Shown here in pieces: positions 34,298 to 42,422 of a DNA stretch of 64,000 nucleotides (within the stretch, counting starts at the first letter, position 1; each line of letters opens with the position of its first letter). Origin of the DNA: Amycolatopsis sp. (GTDB lineage: Bacteria > Actinomycetota > Actinomycetes > Mycobacteriales > Pseudonocardiaceae); NCBI RefSeq assembly GCF_025464955.1, contig NZ_JAODNM010000030.1, positions 62,001 through 126,000 of the forward strand, written 5' to 3'. Position numbers and translations under genes: made by a program. The notes below the pieces were generated by a model. The model was not told the DNA's origin and searched no databases. It saw nothing but the letters and a program-made list of their open reading frames with translations.

Positions 34298-34773
34298 TGC
34301 TCGGGTCCGTCGCTGGTGATGCCGTGTACTGCCAGGATCACCAGCGAGGACAGGAAAAACAGAACCGCGAGCGCGATGACCATCCGTCGCCGGGTCATCA
34401 GTCCCGCCTGGCGCCCGAACAAAGCTGACACGTCGTCGACGAGTTGGCGGCGTACTCCGGTCATGACGCGACTCCAGCCGGCGGTGGTGGCCTCCGCCGG
34501 CGGCAGATCAGCGGTCAGGGCGTCCAGTTCGTGCCTGTACCTGGCGTCGTAGATGAGGGCGAGCCGCTCGTCGACCTCGGCGAGGGACAACCGCCCCTCG
34601 CCTGCGGCGATGTGGATCAGGGAACTCGTCCGCTCCCGTTCGGCGTCCGAACACCGGACGCCGGCGAGAGGCACCGGGGTTTCCCCGTCAGTGCCGTCAA
34701 CACTGTCAACACTGTCAACACTGTCAACACTGTCTACGTTGCCGGCGATGGTGTCCGGATCACGTGAATTCAC
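34282..34773 (-). CDS. DUF1707 (SHOCT-like) membrane protein
   Basis: This 163-residue protein has a DUF1707 domain (VRCSDAERERTSSLIHIAAG, EGRLSLAEVDERLALIYDAR; about residues 38-90) and a C-terminal transmembrane helix (MVIALAVLFFLSSLVILAVH). The N-terminus contains a Val-Asp-Ser repeat from a 9-bp tandem repeat. GTG at 34773 follows a perfect AAGGAGG site. Function of the family is unknown; related proteins are found in envelope stress contexts. Confidence 0.85.
   Translation of the reverse strand: MNSRDPDTIAGNVDSVDSVDSVDSVDGTDGETPVPLAGVRCSDAERERTSSLIHIAAGEGRLSLAEVDERLALIYDARYRHELDALTADLPPAEATTAGWSRVMTGVRRQLVDDVSALFGRQAGLMTRRRMVIALAVLFFLSSLVILAVHGITSDGPEHYQPG
34696..34731. repeat. 9-bp tandem repeat (4 perfect copies)
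   Basis: The unit GTCAACACT occurs four times in a row inside the DUF1707 gene and encodes repeated Val-Asp-Ser triplets on the minus strand. The 9-base unit keeps frame, so copy number can vary without breaking the protein. Confidence 0.85.
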
Positions 34774-34827
34774 CTTGTAACCTCCTTGTTGTTGCGCGAT
34801 GCCCGGTTCGTCAGGGCTTTGTCGGTG

Positions 34828-36873
34828 TCACGACGTGAGCGCGGCGGACGGTTCCGTTGCGCCGAGTGTTTTGCGGTAGAGGTCGCCGAAGGCCGTCAGA
34901 GTGTTGCCGATGTCATGGCCGGTGATGATCTGGCGGCCCGCGTCTCCCATTTCGGCGCGGGCTTCCTGGCTTTGGGTGAGCGTCGCGAGATGCCCGGCGA
35001 GTTCGTTGATATTTCCCGGTGTGTAAAGGAAACCGTTGACGCCGTGGTGCACGAGATGCGGCAGGGCCATGGCGTTGGCGGCGACCACCGGCAGGCCCGC
35101 CGACATGGCCTCCATGGTTGCGAGGCTCTGCAGCTCGGCGGTGCCTGGCATGCAGAACACGTCACACCTGCGGTACGCGCGCACGAGATCGGCGTCGGAC
35201 ACCACGCCGTGGAAACGGATACGGCCGGCGACCCCGAGGTATTCCGCGAGCTCGGTGAGGCGCTGACGGCAGGCTCCGTCGCCGACCAGTTCGGCGCGCA
35301 CACCCGGCAATGTCGCGACCGCGCGGATCAGCTCGTCGACGTTCTTTTCCCGGTCGAGGCGGCCCACGAACAAGACCGACGTGCCCCGAGTGTGGATTTC
35401 CCGGCGCTCCGGCGCGTAGTGGGCGACGTCGATTCCGCAGGAGACGGCGTGTGCCGCCTCCGGCAGACCGTGGGTTGCGAGCAGTTCGACCGCACGCGGG
35501 GTGGGCGCGGTGACGACGTCGGCCTGGCGGTACACCCGCACGAGGTCCCGCCACGCCCAGCGCGCCAGGGGCGCCTTCAAGCCATGCGGGATCGGCGCGT
35601 AGCCGAGCAGGTTCTCGGGCATGAAATGGTTGGTGGCCACGGTGGCGATACCGCGCTCACTGGCGGCCTTCAAAATGGCGCGACCGAGTGAGAAGTGCGA
35701 TTGGACGTGCACGACGTCCGGCCGCAGCCGCTCGATCAGCGGTCCCGCCGCCTTGGCCGCCCGGCCGGGCGAGCAGACGCGGAAGTCCGGGTGGAACGGT
35801 GTGCGCCAGGACGCGACCCGGTGCACGGTGATCGCTCCGACGACGTCCTCGCGCGGTCCGCGCGCGGTCGCGGGACAGACGACGTGGACGTCGTGCCCGC
35901 GTCCGGCCAGCCCGTGGGCGAGCCGGGCGGCGAAGTGCGCGGCGCCGTTGATGTCCGGCGGGAAGGTGTCCGCGCTGATCAGGATCCGCAGTGGCCGGCC
36001 GGGTTCGGGGGCAGTGGGCATTTCGCGTTCCTTCGGTTCGGCTGAATCGGGGACGGAGCGGGCGAGGACGAGTACCCCGCCCACGGCGAGCAGGGCGAAA
36101 CAGAGCTGCAGAGCGGTCGAGAAGGTGTTGGCGCGCGCGGCTTCCCCGTAGACGACGAGGCCTACGGTGACCGCGGTGAGCGGGTCGATGACGGTGGTGG
36201 CGGCGATGACGACGGCCGTGGGACCGGCCGCGTAGGCCTGGTGGAGCAGCCAGCCGCCGACGAGCATCAGCACGCCCGCCTCGCCGGCCAGCGGGAGTCC
36301 GCTCGACACGGCGTGCGTGAGGACGTCCTGGGTGGCGAGGCGGACCAGTGCCGAACCGAGTCCGTAGAGGATGGCCGTGGACGTCGCGAGCACCAGGCAC
36401 CTGCCACGGCCGCGGGTGCAGAGCCCCAGCGCCGCCAGCCCGAGCGCCCCGACGACCAGCGGCTGAATCTGTGCGAGGTGCACCGCGGTCGTCGAGGCCG
36501 AACCGGTCAGCGCGGCCAGGACCACGAAACCGGCGACTCCCGCGCAGACGGCGGCAACGGCCTTGCCGAGGTGCGGAACCTTCACCGTCCGGCGGCTCAG
36601 CGCCACCGTGAGCACCAGGCTCAGCACACCGATCGGCTGCACGATCGCCAGCGGTGCCAGCGACAACGCGGTGACGTGCAACGCGGTCCCGGTGATCGCC
36701 AGTGAAGTGCCCGTCAGCCAGCGCCGGGACCGCACGATCCGGCCGAACGCTCCGACACTCACCGAGTCGGCGTGGTTGACCGTGCGGACCGCGTTGTGCT
36801 GCAACGCGACGGCGGCGGCGAAAAAGCAGGCGGCGAGCATCGCGCACGCGATGGCGATCAAGATCGTGGTCAT
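34828..36873 (-). CDS. DMT/EamA-like membrane domain fused to GT4 glycosyltransferase
   Basis: This 681-residue protein joins two parts. Residues 1 to about 275 form a multi-span membrane domain (about nine helices, e.g. LAPLAIVQPIGVLSLVLTVA, AAGPTAVVIAATTVIDPLTA) like DMT/NIPA transporters. Residues about 295-681 form a GT-B glycosyltransferase (ILISADTFPPDINGAAHFAA, VLFVGRLDREKNVDELIRAV, MPGTAELQSLATMEAMSAGL), like mannosyltransferases of the GT4 family. The Met at 36015-36017 in the linker could be an internal start, so two separate proteins are possible. ATGA coupling to the DUF998 gene upstream. Confidence 0.85.
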   Translation of the reverse strand: MTTILIAIACAMLAACFFAAAVALQHNAVRTVNHADSVSVGAFGRIVRSRRWLTGTSLAITGTALHVTALSLAPLAIVQPIGVLSLVLTVALSRRTVKVPHLGKAVAAVCAGVAGFVVLAALTGSASTTAVHLAQIQPLVVGALGLAALGLCTRGRGRCLVLATSTAILYGLGSALVRLATQDVLTHAVSSGLPLAGEAGVLMLVGGWLLHQAYAAGPTAVVIAATTVIDPLTAVTVGLVVYGEAARANTFSTALQLCFALLAVGGVLVLARSVPDSAEPKEREMPTAPEPGRPLRILISADTFPPDINGAAHFAARLAHGLAGRGHDVHVVCPATARGPREDVVGAITVHRVASWRTPFHPDFRVCSPGRAAKAAGPLIERLRPDVVHVQSHFSLGRAILKAASERGIATVATNHFMPENLLGYAPIPHGLKAPLARWAWRDLVRVYRQADVVTAPTPRAVELLATHGLPEAAHAVSCGIDVAHYAPERREIHTRGTSVLFVGRLDREKNVDELIRAVATLPGVRAELVGDGACRQRLTELAEYLGVAGRIRFHGVVSDADLVRAYRRCDVFCMPGTAELQSLATMEAMSAGLPVVAANAMALPHLVHHGVNGFLYTPGNINELAGHLATLTQSQEARAEMGDAGRQIITGHDIGNTLTAFGDLYRKTLGATEPSAALTS

Positions 36874-37511
36874 CGGGCTGCCTTTCGGGCGGCTGAAGCG
36901 ACCGCCAGGAGGACTGCGAGTTCGGCGATCAGGGCGATTCGTTCCAGCAGGCCTTCAGGAAGTGCGGGGACGACTTGGGCGAGTCCGAACGCGGCCGCGG
37001 TGACGACACTGATCGCGGCGAGCCTGCCCAAACGGCGTGACACCGCCACCCACTTCTCCTGCGCGGACAGCGTGCGCGCAAGTGTCCAGCAGGCCAACGG
37101 GAGACAGCTGAGGAACACGGCACCACCGAACCGGTGAAGCTCGCCGTGCCAGGTCGGGTCTGCCGCGTTCTGGTTGCCCTGGAACACCGCCACGAGCGAG
37201 AGCCCGGCGCCCCACGATCCGAACAGGACGGTCGTGGACCTCGACGGCCTCATCCCGGCCTGCGTCGCGGCGGCCGCGATCAGCAGGCCGCCGAACAGGA
37301 CGAGCAGGATCGCGGTGACGAACAGGACCTCGCCCTCGCGGTAGAACGCGTCGTCGCTCACCGGGTCCGCGAGCGGATCGACCTGGGCGCGCAGGGCGAC
37401 GGTCAGGTAGCCGATGATCGCTGCCCCCGCGCAGACCAGCCCGGTGCCGAGGGACGCGAACGTCCGAACACGGAGACCGGTTTCCGCCGGCGGGAGGATC
37501 GTGGTGGCCAC
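36870..37511 (-). CDS. DUF998-family membrane protein
   Basis: This 213-residue protein has about six hydrophobic segments (e.g. GTGLVCAGAAIIGYLTVALR, VLFVTAILLVLFGGLLIAAA) and the DUF998 features DAFYREGEV and GELHRFGGAVFLSCLPLA. The function is unknown. It starts at GTG 37511 and is coupled to the fused glycosyltransferase gene. A conserved box lies 25-63 bases upstream. Confidence 0.78.
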   Translation of the reverse strand: MATTILPPAETGLRVRTFASLGTGLVCAGAAIIGYLTVALRAQVDPLADPVSDDAFYREGEVLFVTAILLVLFGGLLIAAAATQAGMRPSRSTTVLFGSWGAGLSLVAVFQGNQNAADPTWHGELHRFGGAVFLSCLPLACWTLARTLSAQEKWVAVSRRLGRLAAISVVTAAAFGLAQVVPALPEGLLERIALIAELAVLLAVASAARKAAR

Positions 37512-37535
37512 ACCCAGAACGGTCGTCGCCCACGA

Positions 37536-37574
37536 TGAGGATCAGATGAAGGTTTTCCCGGGTTTGGCTAAGAA
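37536..37574 (-). promoter_or_regulatory. Conserved box upstream of DUF998 operon
   Basis: Plus-strand TGAGGATCAGATGAAG (37536-37551) and TTTGGCTAAGAA (37563-37574) recur almost unchanged at 42382-42422, upstream of the ABC/two-component operon. This suggests a response-regulator binding site or shared promoter element for both minus-strand operons. Confidence 0.55.
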
Positions 37575-37633
37575 TCCGTTGCGGAGGCGCCGGGCTCGTG
37601 AGCATTTCGGCCGGTTCTAACCGGCCGCGCCAC

Positions 37634-39073
37634 TCACGAGTCCCGGTCGGCCAGTCGCAGTGTCATGGACACCTCGGCGCCGCCGCTGTCGGCACGGGTT
37701 GCGTGCACGCCGCCGCCGTGGAGCTTCGCGACCTGCTCGACGATGGCCAGGCCCAACCCGGACCCGGGCATGGATCGGGCCGAATCGGCGCGGTGGAACC
37801 GTTCGAAGACGTGCGGCAGGTCGTCGTCGGGGATACCGGGGCCCTCGTCGATGACGGTGAGGGTGGCCAGCTCGCCGTCGGTCCGGACGACGATGTGGAC
37901 CGTGCCGGTGGACGGCCCCCATTTCGCGGCGTTGTCGAGCAGGTTCAGCACCGCCCGTTCCAGGGAGACGGGACGTCCGAGCACCTCCGCCCGGTCCATC
38001 GCCGTCTCGAACCGCATCGCCGGGGCTCGGGGGCGCACTCGCTCGACCGCCGATCCGACGACATCGGCCAGCTGGAGGAGCTCCAGCGGCTCCGGCGCGG
38101 TGTCCTCTTTGGACAGTTCCACCAGCTCGCCGATCAACGTCGTCAGCTCGATGGTCTGCAGGTCGAGATCGTTCAGCAGGCGGGATTTGTCCACTGACGA
38201 CAGCACTTTGGCGGGATCGGTCTGCGTGCTTTCGTGGATGAGCAGCTCGACGTTGTTGCGGAGGCTGGTCAACGGCGTACGCAGTTCGTGCCCGGCGTCC
38301 TCGACGAGACGTCGTTGGGCAGCACGCGAATCCGCGAGTGCGGACAGCATCGAGTTGAACGCGTCGGACAGCCGGGCGATTTCTCCCTTGCCGCTCACCG
38401 GGATCTCAGCGGTCAGGTCCTGCGTGCGCGCCACGCGCTCGGCGCCCGCGGTCAGCAGGTCAACCGGACGCAGGGCCGCGCGAGCCACTGCCCTGCCGAC
38501 GACGGCCGCGCCGGCGACACCGACGACGCCGATCAAGACGTGATAGAGCCCCAGCTGGGCGAGGGTGTCGTCGATCGCCTCGGAGCCACGCGCGACCTGA
38601 GCGGCGCCGCTTGCGGTGTGCACTGTCCACACGCGAAAGTGGTCGTGTCCGATTTGGACGGCTTCGGACCCGTCGGGCACTTGTCCGTGCGCGATCTGGC
38701 GCGCCTGGCCGGTGATCGGTATACCCGCGAAAGCCCCGACTCCCGGCCCGGTCGCGTTGCCGTCCGAAGTGAGGAACTGCACGACCAGCCCGGCGGAATG
38801 CTCCGGCCCGGCGCTGGCGTCGCGCCGGTCGGTCTCTCGCAACGTCGTCAGTGCATCGGCGGGGGTCTTCGTCGTGGCGGCGAGCTGTGCGTAGGAGTGT
38901 AATTCGGTGTCGAACTGCTGGTAGAGCTTGGCGCGCACGAGCAGCCAGGACGCCGAGGCGACACCGATGACGGCGACCGCGACGGCACCTGCGGCCATCA
39001 TCGTCAGCCTGCTCCGCAGCGACATGTCCGCCCAGTGATGGGGACGGAACAGCCGTCGGATTCGGCCGGTCAC
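37634..39073 (-). CDS. Sensor histidine kinase (MprB-like)
   Basis: This 479-residue kinase has two transmembrane helices (about residues 23-46 and 175-195) around a sensor domain, a HAMP linker, the H-box [17 protein letters not shown]-box [10 protein letters not shown]1 [11 protein letters not shown] and G2 GSGLGLAIV. It starts at GTG in a GTGA overlap with its response regulator. The layout matches mycobacterial MprB. It is the only kinase in an operon with two response regulators. Confidence 0.9.
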   Translation of the reverse strand: MTGRIRRLFRPHHWADMSLRSRLTMMAAGAVAVAVIGVASASWLLVRAKLYQQFDTELHSYAQLAATTKTPADALTTLRETDRRDASAGPEHSAGLVVQFLTSDGNATGPGVGAFAGIPITGQARQIAHGQVPDGSEAVQIGHDHFRVWTVHTASGAAQVARGSEAIDDTLAQLGLYHVLIGVVGVAGAAVVGRAVARAALRPVDLLTAGAERVARTQDLTAEIPVSGKGEIARLSDAFNSMLSALADSRAAQRRLVEDAGHELRTPLTSLRNNVELLIHESTQTDPAKVLSSVDKSRLLNDLDLQTIELTTLIGELVELSKEDTAPEPLELLQLADVVGSAVERVRPRAPAMRFETAMDRAEVLGRPVSLERAVLNLLDNAAKWGPSTGTVHIVVRTDGELATLTVIDEGPGIPDDDLPHVFERFHRADSARSMPGSGLGLAIVEQVAKLHGGGVHATRADSGGAEVSMTLRLADRDS

Positions 39074-39774
39074 AGTGGCGCTTCGCGTAGGACGTACCCG
39101 ACTCCGCGCACGGTGTGCAGGATCCGTGGCTCGCCTTCGGCCTCGAGCTTGCGCCGCAGGCAGCTGATGTAGACGTCGAGCCCGTTCGACGACGCGCCGA
39201 AGTCGTACCCCCAGACCTGTTCGAACATCATCGTCCGCGTCAGCACCATCCGGGGATGGCGCAGAAACGTTTCGAGAATGGTGAACTCGGTCCTGGTCAG
39301 GTGGATGGCGCGGCCGTCACGCGCGACCTCCCGGGTGTCGGGGTCGAAGGTGACGTCGGCGAAGGAAAGCCGAGGTGCGTTGGTCACCGCCGACGAGGCC
39401 GTGCCGCCGCTGTATTCGGTACGTCGCAGGAGCGCGCGGACCCTGGCCAGCAGTTCCTGGAGCGCGAACGGCTTGGCGAGGTAGTCGTCGGCCCCGGCGT
39501 CGAGCCCGGTGACTCGGTCGTTGACGTCGCCGCGCGCGGTGAGCATCAGGACCGGGACGTAGTTGCCTTCGGCGCGCAGCAACCGACAGGTGTCCAGGCC
39601 GCCGAGCACCGGCATCATCACGTCCAGGATCACCCCGTCGGGCTGCTCGGCGCGGATGAGGTCGAGCCCGCGCGCCCCGTCCGCGGCTTCGGTAATGGTG
39701 TAACCCTCGAAACGCAGCGTCCGGGACAGGGAATCGCGGACGGCGGCCTCGTCGTCGACGATCACGATGTGCAC
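39070..39774 (-). CDS. OmpR-family response regulator (MprA-like)
   Basis: This 234-residue regulator has a receiver ([18 protein letters not shown], Asp in [26 protein letters not shown]) and a winged helix ([51 protein letters not shown]). It is directly coupled to the kinase gene and is the likely cognate partner. A second response regulator gene lies 27 bases upstream. Confidence 0.9.
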   Translation of the reverse strand: MHIVIVDDEAAVRDSLSRTLRFEGYTITEAADGARGLDLIRAEQPDGVILDVMMPVLGGLDTCRLLRAEGNYVPVLMLTARGDVNDRVTGLDAGADDYLAKPFALQELLARVRALLRRTEYSGGTASSAVTNAPRLSFADVTFDPDTREVARDGRAIHLTRTEFTILETFLRHPRMVLTRTMMFEQVWGYDFGASSNGLDVYISCLRRKLEAEGEPRILHTVRGVGYVLREAPL

Positions 39775-39801
39775 CGGAAACCTCCCTCTGACGTCAAGAG
39801 T

Positions 39802-40512
39802 TTAGCCCGGACCGGCATGGACACCCGGCCGCTCCAGCCGGTATCCGTGGCCTCGTAAGGTGGAAATCTGCGGAGCCCGCTCGGCCGGCGCGACTTCACC
39901 GATCTTGCGGCGCAGCGCGGCGATGTGCACGTCGAGGGTCTTGGTCGAGCCGTACCAGTGGGTGTCCCAGACCTCGGTCATCAGCGTGGTCCGGCTGACC
40001 GCGACCCCTGGCTCCTCGGCCAGCCGCGCGAGCAGGTCGAACTCTCTGGCCCGCAACCGCACTTCACGGCCGGCCAGGGTCACCCGCCGCCCCGCGACGT
40101 CGACGCTCAGCTCGCCGATGGTGATCGGTGGCGTGCCGCCGACCTCGGCCGTTCCGCGTCGCAGGTGCGCGCGCACCCTGGCCAGCAGCTCGGCCAGCCG
40201 CACGGGCTTGGTCAGGTAGTCGTCGGCGCCGGCCTCCAGACCGACGACGACGTCCATCTCCTCCGTGCGGGCGGTCAGGATGACGAGCACCGCCGAGGGG
40301 AGGGTGACGCGCAACCGGCGGCACACCTCCACCCCGTCGATGTCAGGCAGACCGAGGTCCAGCAGTACCAGGTCGAAGTCGACGGACGCGGCTTCGGCCA
40401 GCGCGCTGCGGCCGGTGCGTACCCACGACACGCCATAACCGTGGAGCCGCAGGCTCGACTCGAGCACGCGGCCGATCGTGTCGTCGTCCTCGAGGACCAG
40501 TAGCTGGGACAT
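39802..40512 (-). CDS. OmpR-family response regulator
   Basis: This 236-residue regulator has a receiver (LLVLEDDDTIGRVLESSL, Asp in LVLLDLGLP, LTKPVRLAELLARV) and a winged helix (LRAREFDLLARLAEEPGVAV, TLDVHIAALRRKIG, TLRGHGYRLERP). It follows the ABC permease gene by 6 bases and precedes another response regulator by 27. It has no private kinase, so it either shares the downstream kinase or is controlled from elsewhere. Confidence 0.9.
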   Translation of the reverse strand: MSQLLVLEDDDTIGRVLESSLRLHGYGVSWVRTGRSALAEAASVDFDLVLLDLGLPDIDGVEVCRRLRVTLPSAVLVILTARTEEMDVVVGLEAGADDYLTKPVRLAELLARVRAHLRRGTAEVGGTPPITIGELSVDVAGRRVTLAGREVRLRAREFDLLARLAEEPGVAVSRTTLMTEVWDTHWYGSTKTLDVHIAALRRKIGEVAPAERAPQISTLRGHGYRLERPGVHAGPG

Positions 40513-40518
40513 GACCGG

Positions 40519-41367
40519 TCAGGCGTCCCGTCGCTTGAGCAGTATCGCGGCAGCCGCGATCCCGACCACCAGGTACACGCAGAACACCGCGAACCCGGTC
40601 CAGGGCGCGAGCATGCCCGCTTCCGGGTGCGCGGTCAGTACCACCTGTCCGGCGTTGCTCGGCAGGTACGGGACGATGTGCGGAGCCCAGCTGTCCGGCA
40701 GCGCGTCACCGAGGGCGGGCAGCACCAGAAGCAGCCCGAACAGCGTCGCGATGGCGCCCGCGGTGTGCCGGACGATCCAGCCGAACGCGACACCGAGCAG
40801 CCCGACCACGGTCAGGTAGAGGCCGGTGCCGAACACCGCGCGCAGCACGCCCGGCGCGCCGAGCGTCGTCTCGATGTGCTGCGAACTCAGGAACGCCTGT
40901 CCACCGAGGAACGCGATGAACGCGCTCACCGTGGTGACCACGAAGGTGACCACGGCGAACACGATGACCTTGGCCCACAGCACCGGCAGCCGGGTGGGCG
41001 CCGCGGACAGGGTCGCCCGGATCATCCCGGTCCCGTACTCACCGCTGACGATCAGCGCCCCGAGGACGCCGACCACCAGCTGGGCGATGAAGAACCCTTC
41101 GAGGCTGACCGAGGTGGGGTCGAAGCGGGCCTTGGCGCCGGCCCGCATGACCGGCCACCGGTTCGCGTCGACGGCGGCGAACACCCAGCCGAGCCCGATC
41201 ATGCCGACGATGGTCGCGGTGACGCTGAACGTGGTCGAGCGCAGCGACCAGAACTTCAGCCACTCCGACCGCACGAGCCTCGGCAGCGTGACCTTCAGGT
41301 CGTCCGGCAGGTCCGCGGTGGGCGCCGGGCTGGGGGCTGCGGGTGGCGTGGCGACACTCGCGGTCAT
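40519..41367 (-). CDS. ABC transporter permease (ABC-2 type)
   Basis: This 282-residue protein has a Pro/Ala-rich N-terminal tail, then about six hydrophobic segments (TATIVGMIGLGWVFAAV, LVVGVLGALIVSGEYGTGMI, VTFVVTTVSAFIAFLGGQAF). The EYGTGMIRATLSAAPTR element is typical of ABC-2 export permeases. GAGAGGAAAGC supports ATG 41367. It overlaps the ATPase gene by ATGA and is probably an exporter of a drug, lipid or peptide. Confidence 0.87.
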   Translation of the reverse strand: MTASVATPPAAPSPAPTADLPDDLKVTLPRLVRSEWLKFWSLRSTTFSVTATIVGMIGLGWVFAAVDANRWPVMRAGAKARFDPTSVSLEGFFIAQLVVGVLGALIVSGEYGTGMIRATLSAAPTRLPVLWAKVIVFAVVTFVVTTVSAFIAFLGGQAFLSSQHIETTLGAPGVLRAVFGTGLYLTVVGLLGVAFGWIVRHTAGAIATLFGLLLVLPALGDALPDSWAPHIVPYLPSNAGQVVLTAHPEAGMLAPWTGFAVFCVYLVVGIAAAAILLKRRDA

Positions 41368-42287
41368 GACGCTTTCCTCTCGAGGTGGCTTTCGCCGTAT
41401 TCGACGGCGTCCCGGGTCAGTTCCATGAACGCTTCTTCCAGCGAGGCCTGGACCGGGGTGAGCTCCTCGAGCGCGATCGAGTGCGCGCACGCGACTTTGC
41501 CGATCTCGGCGCCGGTGAGCCCGGACACCTCCAGCACTTCGTGTTCGACGTTCGTGACGTGCACTCCGGCACCGGCGAGCAGGTCGCGGAGTTCGACGGC
41601 CTGGGTCGTCCGGACCCGGACGGCTTGGCGGGACGCGCTGTCGAGGAAGTCCTTGACGGAGGTGTCGGCGATGAGCTTGCCGCGCCCGATGACGATCAGG
41701 TGCTCGGCGGTCAACGCCATCTCGCTCATGAGATGCGAAGAGACGAACACGGTCCGGCCCTCGGCCGCGAGCCTGCGCAGCAGGTTCCGGATCCAGAGGA
41801 TGCCCTCCGGATCGAGGCCGTTGACCGGCTCGTCGAGCACCAGGGTGGCCGGGTCGCCCAGCAGCGCCGCGGCGACGCCGAGCCGCTGGCCCATGCCGAG
41901 CGAGAACCCGCCGACCCGCTTGCGCGCGACGTCGGCGAGTCCGACGATGTCGATCACCTCGTCGACGCGGCGCCGGGGGATACCGGTGCTCAGTGCCAAG
42001 GCGTACAGGTGGTTGTACGCCGACCGTCCCGTGTGGACCGCCTTCGCTTCGAGCAGGGCGCCGACTTCGTGCAGCGGAGCGGCGTGCTCGGCGTAGAGGC
42101 GCCCGTTGACCGTCACCCGGCCGGCGGAGGGGGCGTCGAGGCCCATGATCATCCGGATCGTGGTGGACTTCCCGGCGCCGTTCGGGCCGAGGAAGCCGGT
42201 CACGACACCGGGTTTCACCGTGAAGGTGAGATCGTCCACGGCGGTTTTCTCGCCGTAGCGTTTGGACACTGCCCGAGCTTCGATCAT
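41364..42287 (-). CDS. ABC transporter ATP-binding protein
   Basis: This 307-residue ATPase has Walker A GFLGPNGAGKSTT, signature FSLGMGQRLGVAAAL, Walker B LVLDEPVNGLDPEG and switch VSSHLMSE. The sequence style is like BcrA-type drug exporters. The C-terminal 80 residues form an accessory domain. It is the first gene of the five-gene minus-strand operon ATPase, permease, two response regulators, kinase, with a conserved box upstream. Confidence 0.93.
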   Translation of the reverse strand: MIEARAVSKRYGEKTAVDDLTFTVKPGVVTGFLGPNGAGKSTTIRMIMGLDAPSAGRVTVNGRLYAEHAAPLHEVGALLEAKAVHTGRSAYNHLYALALSTGIPRRRVDEVIDIVGLADVARKRVGGFSLGMGQRLGVAAALLGDPATLVLDEPVNGLDPEGILWIRNLLRRLAAEGRTVFVSSHLMSEMALTAEHLIVIGRGKLIADTSVKDFLDSASRQAVRVRTTQAVELRDLLAGAGVHVTNVEHEVLEVSGLTGAEIGKVACAHSIALEELTPVQASLEEAFMELTRDAVEYGESHLERKAS

Positions 42288-42381
42288 GTCGCGCTCGTTT
42301 CCGGGGCAGTCGTGCGAGCTGTCAGGGAACCGGGGCCCGGTCGGGGAGGTGGAGTCACCCCTGAACCCTGGCCCCGGTTCC

Positions 42382-42422
42382 TGAGGATCAGATGAAGATC
42401 CGGCGGGGTATTTGGTTAAGAA
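42382..42422 (-). promoter_or_regulatory. Conserved box upstream of ABC/two-component operon
   Basis: TGAGGATCAGATGAAG (42382-42397) and TTTGGTTAAGAA (42411-42422) match the pair at 37536-37574, with 13 instead of 11 bases between the halves. The box overlaps the stop codon of the upstream phosphodiesterase gene and lies about 95 bases before the ATPase start. Probable autoregulatory site. Confidence 0.55.
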
